From an uncultured Christensenellaceae bacterium (GTDB lineage Bacteria > Bacillota > Clostridia > Christensenellales > UBA3700): a DNA stretch of 64,000 nt. Below are positions 1-9,233 of this stretch, in pieces; the stretch's first letter is position 1; every line of letters begins with the position of its first letter. Both the position numbers and the translations under genes were made by a program. Under the pieces are notes generated by a model, which had not been told where the DNA came from, did not search any database, and was given only the letters and a program-made list of their open reading frames with translations. The stretch covers positions 65,172-129,171 of the forward strand of contig CALWHE010000001.1 in assembly GCA_944380295.1 (NCBI GenBank), read 5' to 3'.

Positions 1-1
1 C

Positions 2-787
2 CAGGTGATGATCACCACCATCGGCAGCATCATCTCCACCGTGGTGTTCACCTTTGTCTATGAAAGCAACGGACTGGTGGCGGACGAGGTGACGGGCGTC
101 ACCGATTACACGGTGCTCACCAACCCGGAGATACGTGAACCCATCATTTCCACGCTGATCTTGATAGTCATCGGCGCCAGCGTGCTCACCGCGCTGCCTT
201 ATCTGTTCGTCACGCTGAACGCGGAAAAGATGAAGGGCATACGCGCGCAGCTCGAACGCAAAAAGTTCATCACGGACAACGGACTGCAAGAGGCGGGTGA
301 AGAGGAGATAGAGAGGGCATACGGCGCCTTCCTGGCGGAAAAGGAGAAAGAAGAAGAGGCGGCGGCGCAGCAGGCGCGCAGAGAAAAGCAGGAGCTGGCG
401 GAGAAACAAAAGCGGGAGCGTGAAGCGCAAGCGGCGCTTGCCGCGGAAAAGCGGGCGATCTACGACAACGTTTTGGCGCGCGGCGGCAGCGCGGGCGAAG
501 CGCGGCGTGCGGCGGCGCAGCCGGAGAAGCGGGAAAAGGCGCGTAAAAAGGCGGAGCGCAGGGCGATGATGAACAAGCTCAAAGAGGACTATCGGGCGTT
601 GCGCGCGCGTAAAAAAGCCTTTTGCGCGGAGTGGATAGCCGCCGCCAAAGCGGAAGGCAAAAAGAAGTGGCTCAGAGTGCTCGCCTCGGAAGCCTTTGCC
701 GATCTTTTGGCGCAGGAGAGCCTGCGTGAAGCGGAAAAAGAAAGCGGAGAGCGCGGTCAAAGCCGGCTGAGCGGAAACGCACATTGA
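2..787 (+). CDS. C-terminal part of an MFS/GPH-type transporter (5' end outside window)
   Basis: The reading frame is open through the left edge, so only the C-terminal ~260 residues are seen. Two hydrophobic segments (the first ~20 residues and again around residues 45-70) are followed by a cytoplasmic stretch 'AEKMKGIRAQLERKKF', which resembles the C-terminal end of glycoside-pentoside-hexuronide (MelB-like) symporters, where the last helix leads into a Glu/Lys-rich segment. Unusually, the protein then continues for ~170 residues of Ala/Glu/Lys/Arg-rich, probably helical low-complexity tail. The family assignment rests on this short end only, and the substrate cannot be inferred. A hairpin terminator follows directly. 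Another multi-span permease with a cytoplasmic tail would look the same. Confidence 0.5.
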   Translation, partial: QVMITTIGSIISTVVFTFVYESNGLVADEVTGVTDYTVLTNPEIREPIISTLILIVIGASVLTALPYLFVTLNAEKMKGIRAQLERKKFITDNGLQEAGEEEIERAYGAFLAEKEKEEEAAAQQARREKQELAEKQKREREAQAALAAEKRAIYDNVLARGGSAGEARRAAAQPEKREKARKKAERRAMMNKLKEDYRALRARKKAFCAEWIAAAKAEGKKKWLRVLASEAFADLLAQESLREAEKESGERGQSRLSGNAH

Positions 788-790
788 GCG

Positions 791-817
791 AAAGGGAGCG
801 CCGACGCGCTCCCTTTT
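791..817 (+). terminator. Rho-independent terminator after the transporter gene
   Basis: A perfect 10-bp stem (791-800 with 807-816, sequence AAAGGGAGCG / CGCTCCCTTT) with a 6-nt loop ends in a short T run. It lies 4 nt after the stop codon. Confidence 0.75.
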
Positions 818-884
818 AAGCATAAAGCAAGCGGCGCGCTTGTCTGCCGCGCGTGTTTTTGTTAACATATAGCGGGAGGAAATC

Positions 885-1408
885 ATGAAAAGCGTTTGGA
901 AAAAGATATGGCCGCTCGTCATTGCGGCGGTCATCGCATGCTCGATGCTGATATTTTACGGCGCGGCGTTCGCGCAACGCTGCTTTTCACCCCTTATAAT
1001 TTACAGTTGGCGGCGCCTGCTGCCAATCTGCAAAACATCTCCACGATAAATCTTATCCTGCTCATCTTTTTGGGCGCGGTAAATTGCGCGCTGCTCGTGT
1101 GCGCGGTGGGCGCGCACATCGCCGAATATATGAAAGACGGCGTGCTCGCTCCGTTGGTGGCGGTGGCTGTGTGCGCGGCAGCGGCGGCAACGCTGGCTCT
1201 GCTTGTGGCAAAATACGACTGGCGTTTTCCCGTCTGTTCGGGCGTGTATGCAGGCGTGCTCTTTGTCCTCGGCACATCGGGCGGCTTTTGCCTCAAAGAA
1301 GAGGAAGCGCGCACGGACGCTCCCGTCAAGGATACGCGCGTTGCCGTCGTCTGCGCCGTAGTCATCGCCCTCACCGTGGGCGTGGCGGCGGGAGGTTACT
1401 TCCTGTGA
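885..1408 (+). pseudogene. Frameshifted gene for a small membrane protein (about 5 TM segments)
   Basis: A good ribosome site (GGGAGGA, 875-880) precedes ATG 885, which opens a signal-anchor-like N-terminus (MKSVWKKIWPLVIAAVIA...). That frame stops at 1045-1047. The rest of a hydrophobic protein continues in the frame one base back, from about 980 to the stop at 1408, with four further apolar segments (roughly 1045-1110, 1140-1205, 1225-1290, 1340-1405). A single-base loss between about 960 and 1010, near the TTTT and CCCC runs at 984-995, would explain the break. It may be a true pseudogene or an assembly error. No family was recognised. The downstream frame alone could start at TTG 896, but that start has no ribosome site and gives an atypical N-terminus. 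Confidence 0.55.
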
Positions 1409-1444
1409 ACGGACGACCTCGCGGTCTGCGCGGATAAAAATAAG

Positions 1445-1470
1445 AGCGCCCCTTGCGGAGCGCCTTTTTT
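1445..1470. terminator. Hairpin between convergent genes
   Basis: An imperfect GCGC-CC / GG-GCGC stem with a TTGC loop is followed by CCTTTTTT on the plus strand. It separates the frameshifted gene (plus) from the RND permease (minus) and probably ends the plus-strand transcript. Confidence 0.45.
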
Positions 1471-1494
1471 CTGCCTTATTGCTTTGCCGGCCCT

Positions 1495-4400
1495 TTACGC
1501 CTTGTCCTCGCTTGAAGAGGGCGCCCGGCTTGCCTCGCTGTCCGGCTGCGCGCCTTCCGGCGCTTTCCGATCGCCGTTTTCTTGCATATCTTCTTGCGCG
1601 GCGCCTTCTTCCGTATCTTCCGGCGCGCCGCCTTCTTCCGGCGCGTTTTCGCCGTTTTGCGTGCCGTCGTCGTTGCTCGTATCGCCGCTATCCGGAGCGC
1701 CTTTTTTGCGCTTGAAACGGGCAAACAGCGCCGCCCATTTGCTCGGCGGCAGGGCGGGGAGTTCTTCCACCGTCACGTTGTCCGCCTTTTCTTCCACCTG
1801 CGCCAGCACCTTGTCCGGATCGAAGTCCGCCGGGGCGGGCTCCGGCTGCGGCTCGCCCTTTTTGCGCCGTTTGAGCAGGTCGTATATCACCGGGATAAAG
1901 AAGAGGGTCACCACGGTGGCGTAAAGCAGTCCGCCTATGGAAGTTATCGCCATGGGTTGCAGCATTTTGCCCGTGGCGCTGCCGTCGCAGGCGGTGATGA
2001 TCAGTCCCACGATGGTGGTGAGCGCGGTGACCAGGATGGGGCGCAGTCTGGTGGCGCCGGCGGTGATGAGCGCGGTGCGCTTGTCCACGCCCTCTTTGAT
2101 GAGCTTGTCTGCAAGCTCCACAAAGATGATGCCGTTGTTCACCACCACGCCCATCAGCATGATCAGTCCCAGCACCGCCACCACGGAGATGCCCACGCCC
2201 GTGATAAAGAGCAACAGCAGGCTGCCCGTGAAGGCGAGGGGAATGGTGAACATGATGATAAACGGCGTTTTCAGCGAGCCGAACTGCGCCGCCATCACCA
2301 GATAGACCAGCACAATCGCCACGCCCAGGACGATATAGAGGGTGGTGTATATCTCTTCCACTTCCGCGGTTTGGCGCACAAATTCCACGCTCACGCCCGA
2401 ATCGGGGCGGGAGGATTCGAAGGCGGAGATGAGCGCCTCTATCTGTTCGCCCACCTTGACGGAAGAGGCGCCCGATTCCAGGCACACGGTTATGGCGGAA
2501 TATCTTCTGCCGTCTTTTCTGTCTATGGAAACCATGCCTTCTTCCGTTTTGAGGTTGCCGTTTTCGTCGAAAGAAACGCTTGTGAGCAGCTCGCGCAGGG
2601 GCACGGTGCCGCTCTGAGTGCCGCCGATATGTCCGTTCAGGGTATAACTTATCTCTATGTCGGCGATGTTGCCGTTCACGGAAGTATCGCCGAAGTATTC
2701 CTCGCTCACATCCGCCTTATAAGCGCCGCCGTTCAGAGATAGCAAGCCGTTTTCGTCATAGACGTAAGCGCCGCTTGCGGTGGCGTCCGGCGCGAGGTAA
2801 GTGACGTTGCCCTGCGCGTCGAGGACGTAATATTTGCGCAGCACGGAGTAAGACGCGCTCTCTTTGCGGTATTCGTCGCGGTAGTAGACGTCGATCGCCT
2901 CATCGCCCGCAAAGCCCCTGTGCCAGGTGCGCAGGGTGTAGAAGTAATCGTAGATAAGCACGTCGTAAACGCCTTCTTCGCCACCGTCCGTCACGGAAAG
3001 GGAAGCGGCGGGCGTGAGCGTGACGTCGGCAAGGCGGCGGGAGAGTTGCAGATAGATCTCGCCGGCGGTCAAGCCGTATTCCATCGCCTTGTCGCGGTCT
3101 ATCTGCAAGGTGTAAGAAACGCCCGTGCCGCTCGTGTTGTCAGAGGTGTAAGACACTCCTTCAAGCTGCGCTATGGAAGTCGAGAGCGTGTTTACCGCCG
3201 CTTTGAGCGCCTGCGTATCGTCGCCGAACACGTTCACGGTGAGGTTGTCGGAAGCCACGGCGGTGTCGATCACCGTGCCGGTGGAGCACTCCGCCTTGCA
3301 ATATTTCGCGTAAGAGAATTTTTCCGTATCGGCAAGCTCGTTTGTCAGCCTGTCGCATAGCTTTTTGGCGCTGTCGCGCTTTTCCTCCGTCAGCCGCACC
3401 ATGGCGGAGATGTTGTCCGCGCCAATGTCCAAGCCCTCGGCGGAGATGTCGTAACCGGCGATGTTCACGTTGCTTGAAATGGTCATGCTCACGTGTTCCG
3501 TTTCCGGCATGGCAAGCAGGAAGGCGGTCAGCTCGCTTGTCACTTCCTCGCGTACGCGCTCGTGATCCAAGCCGTCCTCGTTTACTTTCTGCGCGTCAAT
3601 GGTCATGTTCACGGTGAGGGAGCCGGTATCCGTTTCCGGGAAAAAGCGGCTGTCCATAAAAAAGAAGGAAGTCACCGCCAGCGCCAGCATCACCGTCACC
3701 GCCGCCAGGGAGATCCACTTGTGTTTGAGGTTGAAGGAGAGGGCTTTGGCGTAACCTTTTTTCACCGCGGTCATCGCCTTATCCGGGCGGGGGCGGTAAT
3801 TTTTCACCGTCCGCTGCGCCAGAGCGGGCACCAGCGTGAGCGCCACTATCAAAGACACCGCCAGAGAAAGGCAAAGCGTGACCGCCATATCCTTGACCAC
3901 CGTTTTGGTCAGCCCCTGCGTAAACACGATGGGCAGCCAGACGATGAGCGAAGTGATGGTGGAGGCGAAGATAGCGCCCGACATCTGTGTGGCTCCGGTC
4001 ACGGCGGCTTCTTTGGCGGGCGCGCCGCGTGAGCGCAGACGATAGATATTTTCTATCACCACCACGGAGTTGTCCACCAGCATGCCTATGCCCATGGCAA
4101 GTCCCGCCATCGACATGAGGTTGAGCGAGATGCCGGCAAAATACATGATGACAAAAGTCGCCACCACGCTTATCACCATTGAAAGGGTGGTGATGAGGGT
4201 GGGGCGCAGGTCTTTGAGGAAGATGAAGAGTATCACCACGGCGAGCAGCGCGCCCCAGAGCAGGTTTTCCGCCACCGTGCTTATCAGTTCGTTGGTATAA
4301 TGTCCGTCGTCGTAGAGCACGGCGTATTGCAGGTCGGAAAACTCCTCTTCCTGCGTGAGCCGTTCCAGCAGCGCGTGCAGATCGTCGGAGAGCGTGGCGC

Positions 4401-6555
4401 CCGAGTAGCCCGCCTGTTTGGTCACGGAGATGGTGATGGAATTTTCTCCGTCCAGTTTGGAGTAGACCATGGCGGAAGTGTCTATCAGGGTGAGGTCGGC
4501 GATGTCGTTGAGCGCGAGGGAGAGCGTTATCTCCGCAAATTGGTCGGAAAACGCCCGCACTGCCTCTTTATCCACCGCGTTTTTGCCGCTTTGATCGGCG
4601 GTCAGCCAGCCCGCGTCTTTGAACAGTTTGACCAGGCTGCCGTCTTTATCGATATAGGCGTTTGCCGCCCAGCTTGACAGCAGGGTCGCGTCTATGTCCA
4701 GCGCCGCGCCCAGCTCGTCCCAGTTATTGAAACTGCCGGGAGAACCGTTTGCCAGCTCATTCAAAAATTCTATTACGTAAGGGTCGTTCAGCGCGCTTTC
4801 CCCGCCGTCGCCCTCGGGCAGCAGAGAGGCGATGAAGGAGAGCACGCCGCCCGCTTCGCCCCAGGATGAGGAGAGCAGGGAGAGCAGATTTATGCCCGTT
4901 GCCGGCATAAAGATCAGATCTTCCAGAGTGTTTATGCTGCCGTCCACGTTGACGATGTAAGTTATGCCGTTTTCCGTATAACTGCCCGCGGGCAGAGAGA
5001 TGTTCTGCGCCTGCAAGAGCGTGCCGATGAGGTCGGCGTCTATCACGGAAGAGAGCGCGGAGGTCAGTTTTTTATAGATCTGCGCGGTGTCCGTCCCTTG
5101 CAAGGCTGCAAACAACTCCTGCAAGTTTTCATATCCCAGCGCCGCGCAAAGGCTTTTTTCCAAAGAAGACGTCAGCGAGTTTTTATGCGCAAGCTCCGCG
5201 CCGGCAACGATCTCTTCCATCGTGAAAGCGTCTGAAAGAGAGCTGCCCGTCCTGCCCAAGCCGCCCGTATATTCTATCAGGGCAGCGGCAAATTCCGCCG
5301 TGTGGGCGCGCACATATTTGAGCACGTCCGCATAAGGATGGTTTTTATCCGTCCACTTGTCCGCGCCGTTTTCTTTGCCGAAATCGTTTTGCAGATAGCT
5401 TTGCAATTCGCTCTTCAATCGTTGCGCGTCCGCGGCGGTCGAATCGGAAATATAGGCAAAGGCGTCCGCAAACACGTTGGGCGAGATGTTCACCATCGCT
5501 TGGGCGATAAGCTCCACCGCGCCGCCGGCATTTTTCGCCGCGTTTGACACCTGCGCTCCGAAAGTTTCGCCCGTGGCGGAAGAGGAGAGCATAAGCCGGT
5601 TGATATGCACCGCCGCATAGTCTGCCGTTTCGGGATAAAGAGATTTTATGATCGAGTTTGCCGCCGAATAGTCGTCAAGCAGGAGAAGTTGGTCAATTTT
5701 TTCCGCTGCGGCTTTCACAACGTCCTCTCTGCCGGTCATTGCCGCGATATTGCCGTCGGTGGCAAGAAAATCGTTCAACTCATCGTAAAACGCCGCCAGA
5801 TTTTGCAGCAGGGTGGCAAGAGAACTCAAATCGGAGAGTGAATAATTTTCCAGCTCGCTCAGCGCCGCGCTCAGATTGGTTTGCAGGGAGGCAAAAAATT
5901 TCTGCACCGCGTTCATGTCATCCGCTGCCGTGCCATCGGGGGCAAAGAGCTTGTCTTTGACCTGCGCGTGCAGCACGTCCGCCGTCTTTTCGTCGTTCAG
6001 GCTCAAAAGCACATAATTGTCTATCAAGCCCTGCACGCTCACTTCCTGCACGCCGTCCACCGCGCGGATGCGGTCTGCCAGGGCGTTGAAATAATCCATA
6101 TCGTCCAGCACGCCCGCGCCCTTGCGCGAGAGGGAAAGTGACATGGAAGGCAGCATGTTGGGATTGGCTTTGATGACCATTGATTCCTGCAAATAAGCGG
6201 AATCGGGCAGAGATGCGCTGTCTATGCGCCCCGCGATGTCGTCCGCCACCAGATCCACGTCGGAGCCGGACGCCAGTTGCAGGCTTATCACGGACACGTT
6301 GTCATAAGACATGGAAGTGACCGCCTGCACGGCGGACATGTTGCCCAATGCCTTTTCCAGCACGGCGGTGACGTCTTTTTCCACTATTTCGGCGGGCTGA
6401 CCGGCGTAAACGGTGGCAACCACCACGTAAGGCAGGTCCATATCGGGCAGAAAATCCACGTCCGTATTGAGAACGGACACCACGCCCAAAACCAATATGA
6501 TAAGCACCATCACCGCGATAACGGCGGGTCTTTTAACGCTGAATCTCGTGAGCAA
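1495..6555 (-). CDS. Very large RND-family efflux permease (HAE1/AcrB-like, 1686 aa)
   Basis: This is a proton-driven multidrug/lipophile exporter of the RND superfamily. TM1 (residues ~8-28, after MLTRFSVKRPAV) and the two-lobed architecture are clear. The central TM block (~763-960) carries GMLVDNSVVVIENI (~825), the counterpart of the paired acidic proton-relay region, and the C-terminal TM block (~1400-1555) has GVVVNNGIIFVEL. AcrB homologues and Gram-positive SwrC-type proteins are about 1040 residues. Here the first extracytoplasmic loop is ~730 residues, about 400 longer than usual, the second loop is also enlarged, and residues ~1560-1686 form an acidic Pro/Glu-rich tail. The start is TTG 6555 after a GGGAAA-like site, since an in-frame stop lies just upstream. 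No membrane-fusion or outer-membrane partner gene is adjacent. The RND assignment is secure, the substrate is unknown. Confidence 0.88.
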   Translation of the reverse strand: MLTRFSVKRPAVIAVMVLIILVLGVVSVLNTDVDFLPDMDLPYVVVATVYAGQPAEIVEKDVTAVLEKALGNMSAVQAVTSMSYDNVSVISLQLASGSDVDLVADDIAGRIDSASLPDSAYLQESMVIKANPNMLPSMSLSLSRKGAGVLDDMDYFNALADRIRAVDGVQEVSVQGLIDNYVLLSLNDEKTADVLHAQVKDKLFAPDGTAADDMNAVQKFFASLQTNLSAALSELENYSLSDLSSLATLLQNLAAFYDELNDFLATDGNIAAMTGREDVVKAAAEKIDQLLLLDDYSAANSIIKSLYPETADYAAVHINRLMLSSSATGETFGAQVSNAAKNAGGAVELIAQAMVNISPNVFADAFAYISDSTAADAQRLKSELQSYLQNDFGKENGADKWTDKNHPYADVLKYVRAHTAEFAAALIEYTGGLGRTGSSLSDAFTMEEIVAGAELAHKNSLTSSLEKSLCAALGYENLQELFAALQGTDTAQIYKKLTSALSSVIDADLIGTLLQAQNISLPAGSYTENGITYIVNVDGSINTLEDLIFMPATGINLLSLLSSSWGEAGGVLSFIASLLPEGDGGESALNDPYVIEFLNELANGSPGSFNNWDELGAALDIDATLLSSWAANAYIDKDGSLVKLFKDAGWLTADQSGKNAVDKEAVRAFSDQFAEITLSLALNDIADLTLIDTSAMVYSKLDGENSITISVTKQAGYSGATLSDDLHALLERLTQEEEFSDLQYAVLYDDGHYTNELISTVAENLLWGALLAVVILFIFLKDLRPTLITTLSMVISVVATFVIMYFAGISLNLMSMAGLAMGIGMLVDNSVVVIENIYRLRSRGAPAKEAAVTGATQMSGAIFASTITSLIVWLPIVFTQGLTKTVVKDMAVTLCLSLAVSLIVALTLVPALAQRTVKNYRPRPDKAMTAVKKGYAKALSFNLKHKWISLAAVTVMLALAVTSFFFMDSRFFPETDTGSLTVNMTIDAQKVNEDGLDHERVREEVTSELTAFLLAMPETEHVSMTISSNVNIAGYDISAEGLDIGADNISAMVRLTEEKRDSAKKLCDRLTNELADTEKFSYAKYCKAECSTGTVIDTAVASDNLTVNVFGDDTQALKAAVNTLSTSIAQLEGVSYTSDNTSGTGVSYTLQIDRDKAMEYGLTAGEIYLQLSRRLADVTLTPAASLSVTDGGEEGVYDVLIYDYFYTLRTWHRGFAGDEAIDVYYRDEYRKESASYSVLRKYYVLDAQGNVTYLAPDATASGAYVYDENGLLSLNGGAYKADVSEEYFGDTSVNGNIADIEISYTLNGHIGGTQSGTVPLRELLTSVSFDENGNLKTEEGMVSIDRKDGRRYSAITVCLESGASSVKVGEQIEALISAFESSRPDSGVSVEFVRQTAEVEEIYTTLYIVLGVAIVLVYLVMAAQFGSLKTPFIIMFTIPLAFTGSLLLLFITGVGISVVAVLGLIMLMGVVVNNGIIFVELADKLIKEGVDKRTALITAGATRLRPILVTALTTIVGLIITACDGSATGKMLQPMAITSIGGLLYATVVTLFFIPVIYDLLKRRKKGEPQPEPAPADFDPDKVLAQVEEKADNVTVEELPALPPSKWAALFARFKRKKGAPDSGDTSNDDGTQNGENAPEEGGAPEDTEEGAAQEDMQENGDRKAPEGAQPDSEASRAPSSSEDKA

Positions 6556-6622
6556 AATAATTTTCCCGCTTTAGTATTGCTGTCCTTATTATATATAATA
6601 ACGAAGAAAATATCAAGGCAAA

Positions 6623-7222
6623 TCACATAAAAATCAATTTATAGGCGAGCGGCACGATAACGCAGCACAGCAGCGCCGCGGCGGCAAAGCAGAGGAAAGG
6701 GGGCAGGCAGCGGCGCAGGACCCTTTTGACGGCGGCGGGAGAGGAGAACACGCCCCGCACGCCGCAAAGCGAGGTAAAGACCACGCAGATGACGTATATC
6801 CCGCACGCCGCGCCCGTGAGATAGAGCGGCAGCCAGTAAAAGACGATGCATGCCGCGCCGCCCGCGCCCGAGGGGGAAAGACAGCCCACCAAGCCCAGCC
6901 CCAGGCGGTAACCCACAAAGGCTATCAGAAAAAAGGCGGGGATCGCCAGCCATCTGTTTGCGCCGCAGAGCAGGATGAGCGCGCATCCGCCCGCGCCGGA
7001 AAGCAGGGCGAAGAAAAAGGTTTTGGCAAAAGAATACGTGCCTTCCTGCAACTCGAAGATAAAGTTGAGGCGGTAATATTCTTCTCCGAAGGAGCGCGCC
7101 GCCAAAACGCCCGCGATAATGCCCAAAAGCAAGCACAGGCACCCTATGAGCACAAAAAACTTGTTTTCACGCAAAAACAATTTGACGGAAGTGAAAAAAT
7201 AAGCTCTCTTACGCCCCCTCAT
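6623..7222 (-). CDS. SpoIIM-like integral membrane protein
   Basis: A 199-residue polytopic membrane protein starts at ATG 7222, chosen because GGAGGG sits 3-8 nt upstream; the frame is open further 5' but overlaps the preceding gene. Residues ~15-40 (ENKFFVLIGCLCLLLGIIAG) followed by four or five hydrophobic segments match the outline of stage II sporulation protein M/DUF95 proteins, which in sporulators join the SpoIID-SpoIIM-SpoIIP engulfment machine. The match is one of layout and a short N-terminal motif only. Its start overlaps the stop of the Spo0A_C-domain gene by 14 nt, so the two are probably co-translated. It could instead be an unrelated membrane protein. Confidence 0.45.
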   Translation of the reverse strand: MRGRKRAYFFTSVKLFLRENKFFVLIGCLCLLLGIIAGVLAARSFGEEYYRLNFIFELQEGTYSFAKTFFFALLSGAGGCALILLCGANRWLAIPAFFLIAFVGYRLGLGLVGCLSPSGAGGAACIVFYWLPLYLTGAACGIYVICVVFTSLCGVRGVFSSPAAVKRVLRRCLPPFLCFAAAALLCCVIVPLAYKLIFM

Positions 7223-7586
7223 GTTCCCTCCCTGCGCCGCCCGGGCGGGAGCAGCGCAGGTTTTCGCATGCCTGGAAGATGAATTGCAAATTGCCGGGCT
7301 TGCCTCTGTCACTGCTCACGGTGTTGCCGAACTGCGTATAAAGCCTTTCTATATCACCGCGCGTCCAGGCGCCCGAAACGGCGTTTTGTATGCTTTTGTC
7401 CACCGTGGCGGCGGACTTGGAGTATTTTGCCCCCACTTTGACATAGCCGCAGGTGCTGAGCGGAGCCACTTGTTCTCCGCGTGCGCGCATGCATATCAAA
7501 TCGGAAAGATAATAAAAGCCGCTGTTACCCGGTTTGAAGCCGAGCGAAAGCAGATATTTGACGATGTCCGCGCGCGCTATCTCCAT
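7209..7586 (-). CDS. Free-standing Spo0A C-terminal (DNA-binding) domain protein
   Basis: The 125-residue product is almost entirely one Spo0A_C domain. Landmarks of Bacillus Spo0A residues ~150-260 are present in order: the GFYYLSDLI segment (Spo0A GYLYLREAI), the Y..V..KY motif, V...I..AV..AWTRGDIE (Spo0A AIEVAWSRGNID) and FGNTVSSDRGKPGNLQFI (Spo0A FGYTVSMTKAKPTNSEFI). The phospho-acceptor receiver domain is absent, so it cannot be switched by the phosphorelay in the normal way. ATG 7586 is preceded by AGAGG. It leads a two-gene unit with a SpoIIM-like membrane protein and is divergent from a D,D-carboxypeptidase gene. It is presumably a DNA-binding regulator of 0A-box-like sites; the regulon is unknown. 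Confidence 0.75.
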   Translation of the reverse strand: MEIARADIVKYLLSLGFKPGNSGFYYLSDLICMRARGEQVAPLSTCGYVKVGAKYSKSAATVDKSIQNAVSGAWTRGDIERLYTQFGNTVSSDRGKPGNLQFIFQACENLRCSRPGGAGREHEGA

Positions 7587-7741
7587 ACAAAACCTCTGTT
7601 TGCGTAGTGATAATATTATATATTTGCGCCGATGTAGAAATATGAGATTTTTGCCGCAAAGCAACGGCTATTTTGGCGAAAGTTTGCCGCTGTTTTGCAT
7701 AATTATCCGCCGGCGTCGCACACTTTGAGCAGGAGAAACTT

Positions 7742-8884
7742 ATGAAAAAAGCGTTTGGACTTTTAATGGTTACCGTTGCCGCCCTCACGGCGGTGTTTAC
7801 CGCCAACGTGGCGTGCGCGGAAGAGGCGGCGCCGCAGGTGACGGCGTTTTCCGCCTATCTCACGGACAGCGTGAGCGGCAGAGTGCTTTATGCCAAAAAC
7901 GAGGACGAAAAGCACGAGATAGCCTCCATGGTCAAAATCATGACGGCAACGCTGACTTTTGAGGCGTTGGAACGCGGAGAACTGAGCTTGGAAGAAAAGA
8001 TATGCGTGTCTGAAACGGCTGCGTCCATGGGCGGCAGTCAGATGTTTTTGGACGCGGGCGTTGAGTATAAAGCGGGCGATCTGCTCAAAGGCGTGATAGT
8101 GGCTTCCGCCAATGACGCGTCCGTGGCGCTTGCCGAGCGCATCGGCGGCTCACATTCCGCCTTTGTGGGCTTGATGAACAAGCGCGCGGCGGAGCTGGGC
8201 ATGAAAAACACGCTCTTCTCCTGCGCCACCGGCTTGCCCGACAGCGGAGAGCAGTATTCCACCGCCAGGGACGTGAACATCATGACGCGCGAGCTGATGA
8301 AGCACAAGGGGTATTACGATTACGCCGGCATTTGGATGGAAGACTTCATCCACCCAAGCGGCAGGAGCACGCAGCTGGTGAACACCAACAAGCTCATTCG
8401 CAATTACGCCGGCTGCGTGGGCGGCAAAACGGGCTTTACCGATGAAGCGGGCTTTTGTCTTTCCGCCTGCGCGGAGCGCAACGGCGTGAGAGTGACGGCA
8501 ACGCTCATCGGCGGAAAAGACGGCAAGGGGCGCTTTGCGGAAGTTTCGGGCATGTTCAATTATGCCTTTGCCAACTTCAAAAACGTCAAACTCGTCACCG
8601 CCGGGGAAGAGCTGGGCACGGTGGCGGTGAGCGGCGGCAAACTCAAAGAACTGCCCTTCGGCGCGGCAGCAGACATAAGCTGCCTGCTCAAAAATTCCGA
8701 ACAGACAGCGCCGCCCGTCATCACTCTCCCGGAAAAAGTAAAAGCGCCCGTGGTGCGCGGGGACGTCATAGGCAGCGCGGAATATTCTTTGCCGGACGGA
8801 AGGCGCGTGAGCGTGGATCTGGTGGCGCTCTCCGGCGTGGAAAAATCGAGCATTTGGGACATCATCAAGGATATTTTTGATTGA
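7742..8884 (+). CDS. D-alanyl-D-alanine carboxypeptidase (peptidase S11, DacA/DacF type)
   Basis: This low-molecular-weight penicillin-binding protein trims the terminal D-Ala of peptidoglycan stem peptides outside the membrane. A signal peptide (residues 1-26, cleavage near ANVACA-EE) precedes the catalytic domain. All three active-site motifs are present: S62-M-V-K65, S-A-N (~122-124) and K-T-G (~229-231, GGKTGFTDEAG). A PBP5_C-like beta domain and an amphipathic tail (SSIWDIIKDIFD) complete the 380-residue protein, the usual size. ATG 7742 follows AGGAG. In sporulators such enzymes act in vegetative wall or spore cortex maturation, and the sequence does not settle which paralogue this is. 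Confidence 0.9.
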   Translation: MKKAFGLLMVTVAALTAVFTANVACAEEAAPQVTAFSAYLTDSVSGRVLYAKNEDEKHEIASMVKIMTATLTFEALERGELSLEEKICVSETAASMGGSQMFLDAGVEYKAGDLLKGVIVASANDASVALAERIGGSHSAFVGLMNKRAAELGMKNTLFSCATGLPDSGEQYSTARDVNIMTRELMKHKGYYDYAGIWMEDFIHPSGRSTQLVNTNKLIRNYAGCVGGKTGFTDEAGFCLSACAERNGVRVTATLIGGKDGKGRFAEVSGMFNYAFANFKNVKLVTAGEELGTVAVSGGKLKELPFGAAADISCLLKNSEQTAPPVITLPEKVKAPVVRGDVIGSAEYSLPDGRRVSVDLVALSGVEKSSIWDIIKDIFD

Positions 8885-8919
8885 TATGAGTGAATAGTGC
8901 ACAAAAAATATATGTCCGT

Positions 8920-8950
8920 TATGCGCACCGTAAGGTGCGCATATTGCTTT
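8920..8950 (+). terminator. Terminator after the D,D-carboxypeptidase
   Basis: A perfect 9-bp stem ATGCGCACC / GGTGCGCAT (8921-8929 with 8934-8942) around a GTAA tetraloop is extended by one T-A pair and followed by TTGCTTTT. Confidence 0.7.
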
Positions 8951-9233
8951 TCTCCGGCATAAAGCCCGCACCCGGACGCGGGCATGCCGCATGGGTAAAA
9001 GCCGGGCGCAAGCACAATCGAGTGCAGGCGACAGGCAAACGGAAAAGCAGTTCGGAAGCGCTGGCGCATATCAATTCGAGAGGCAGAGAGAAAGAAAGCC
9101 GCCGGGCGGGCGGAAGGGGTGTGCGGAAAGCCGAACGGCAATGCCGGAGAGTATCGTTTGCCGGGGAAAAGAAAAACCGCCGCGGGGAAGAGCGGCGCGC
9201 GATATAAAATATCCCCGCCGGGGCGGGGAGAGC

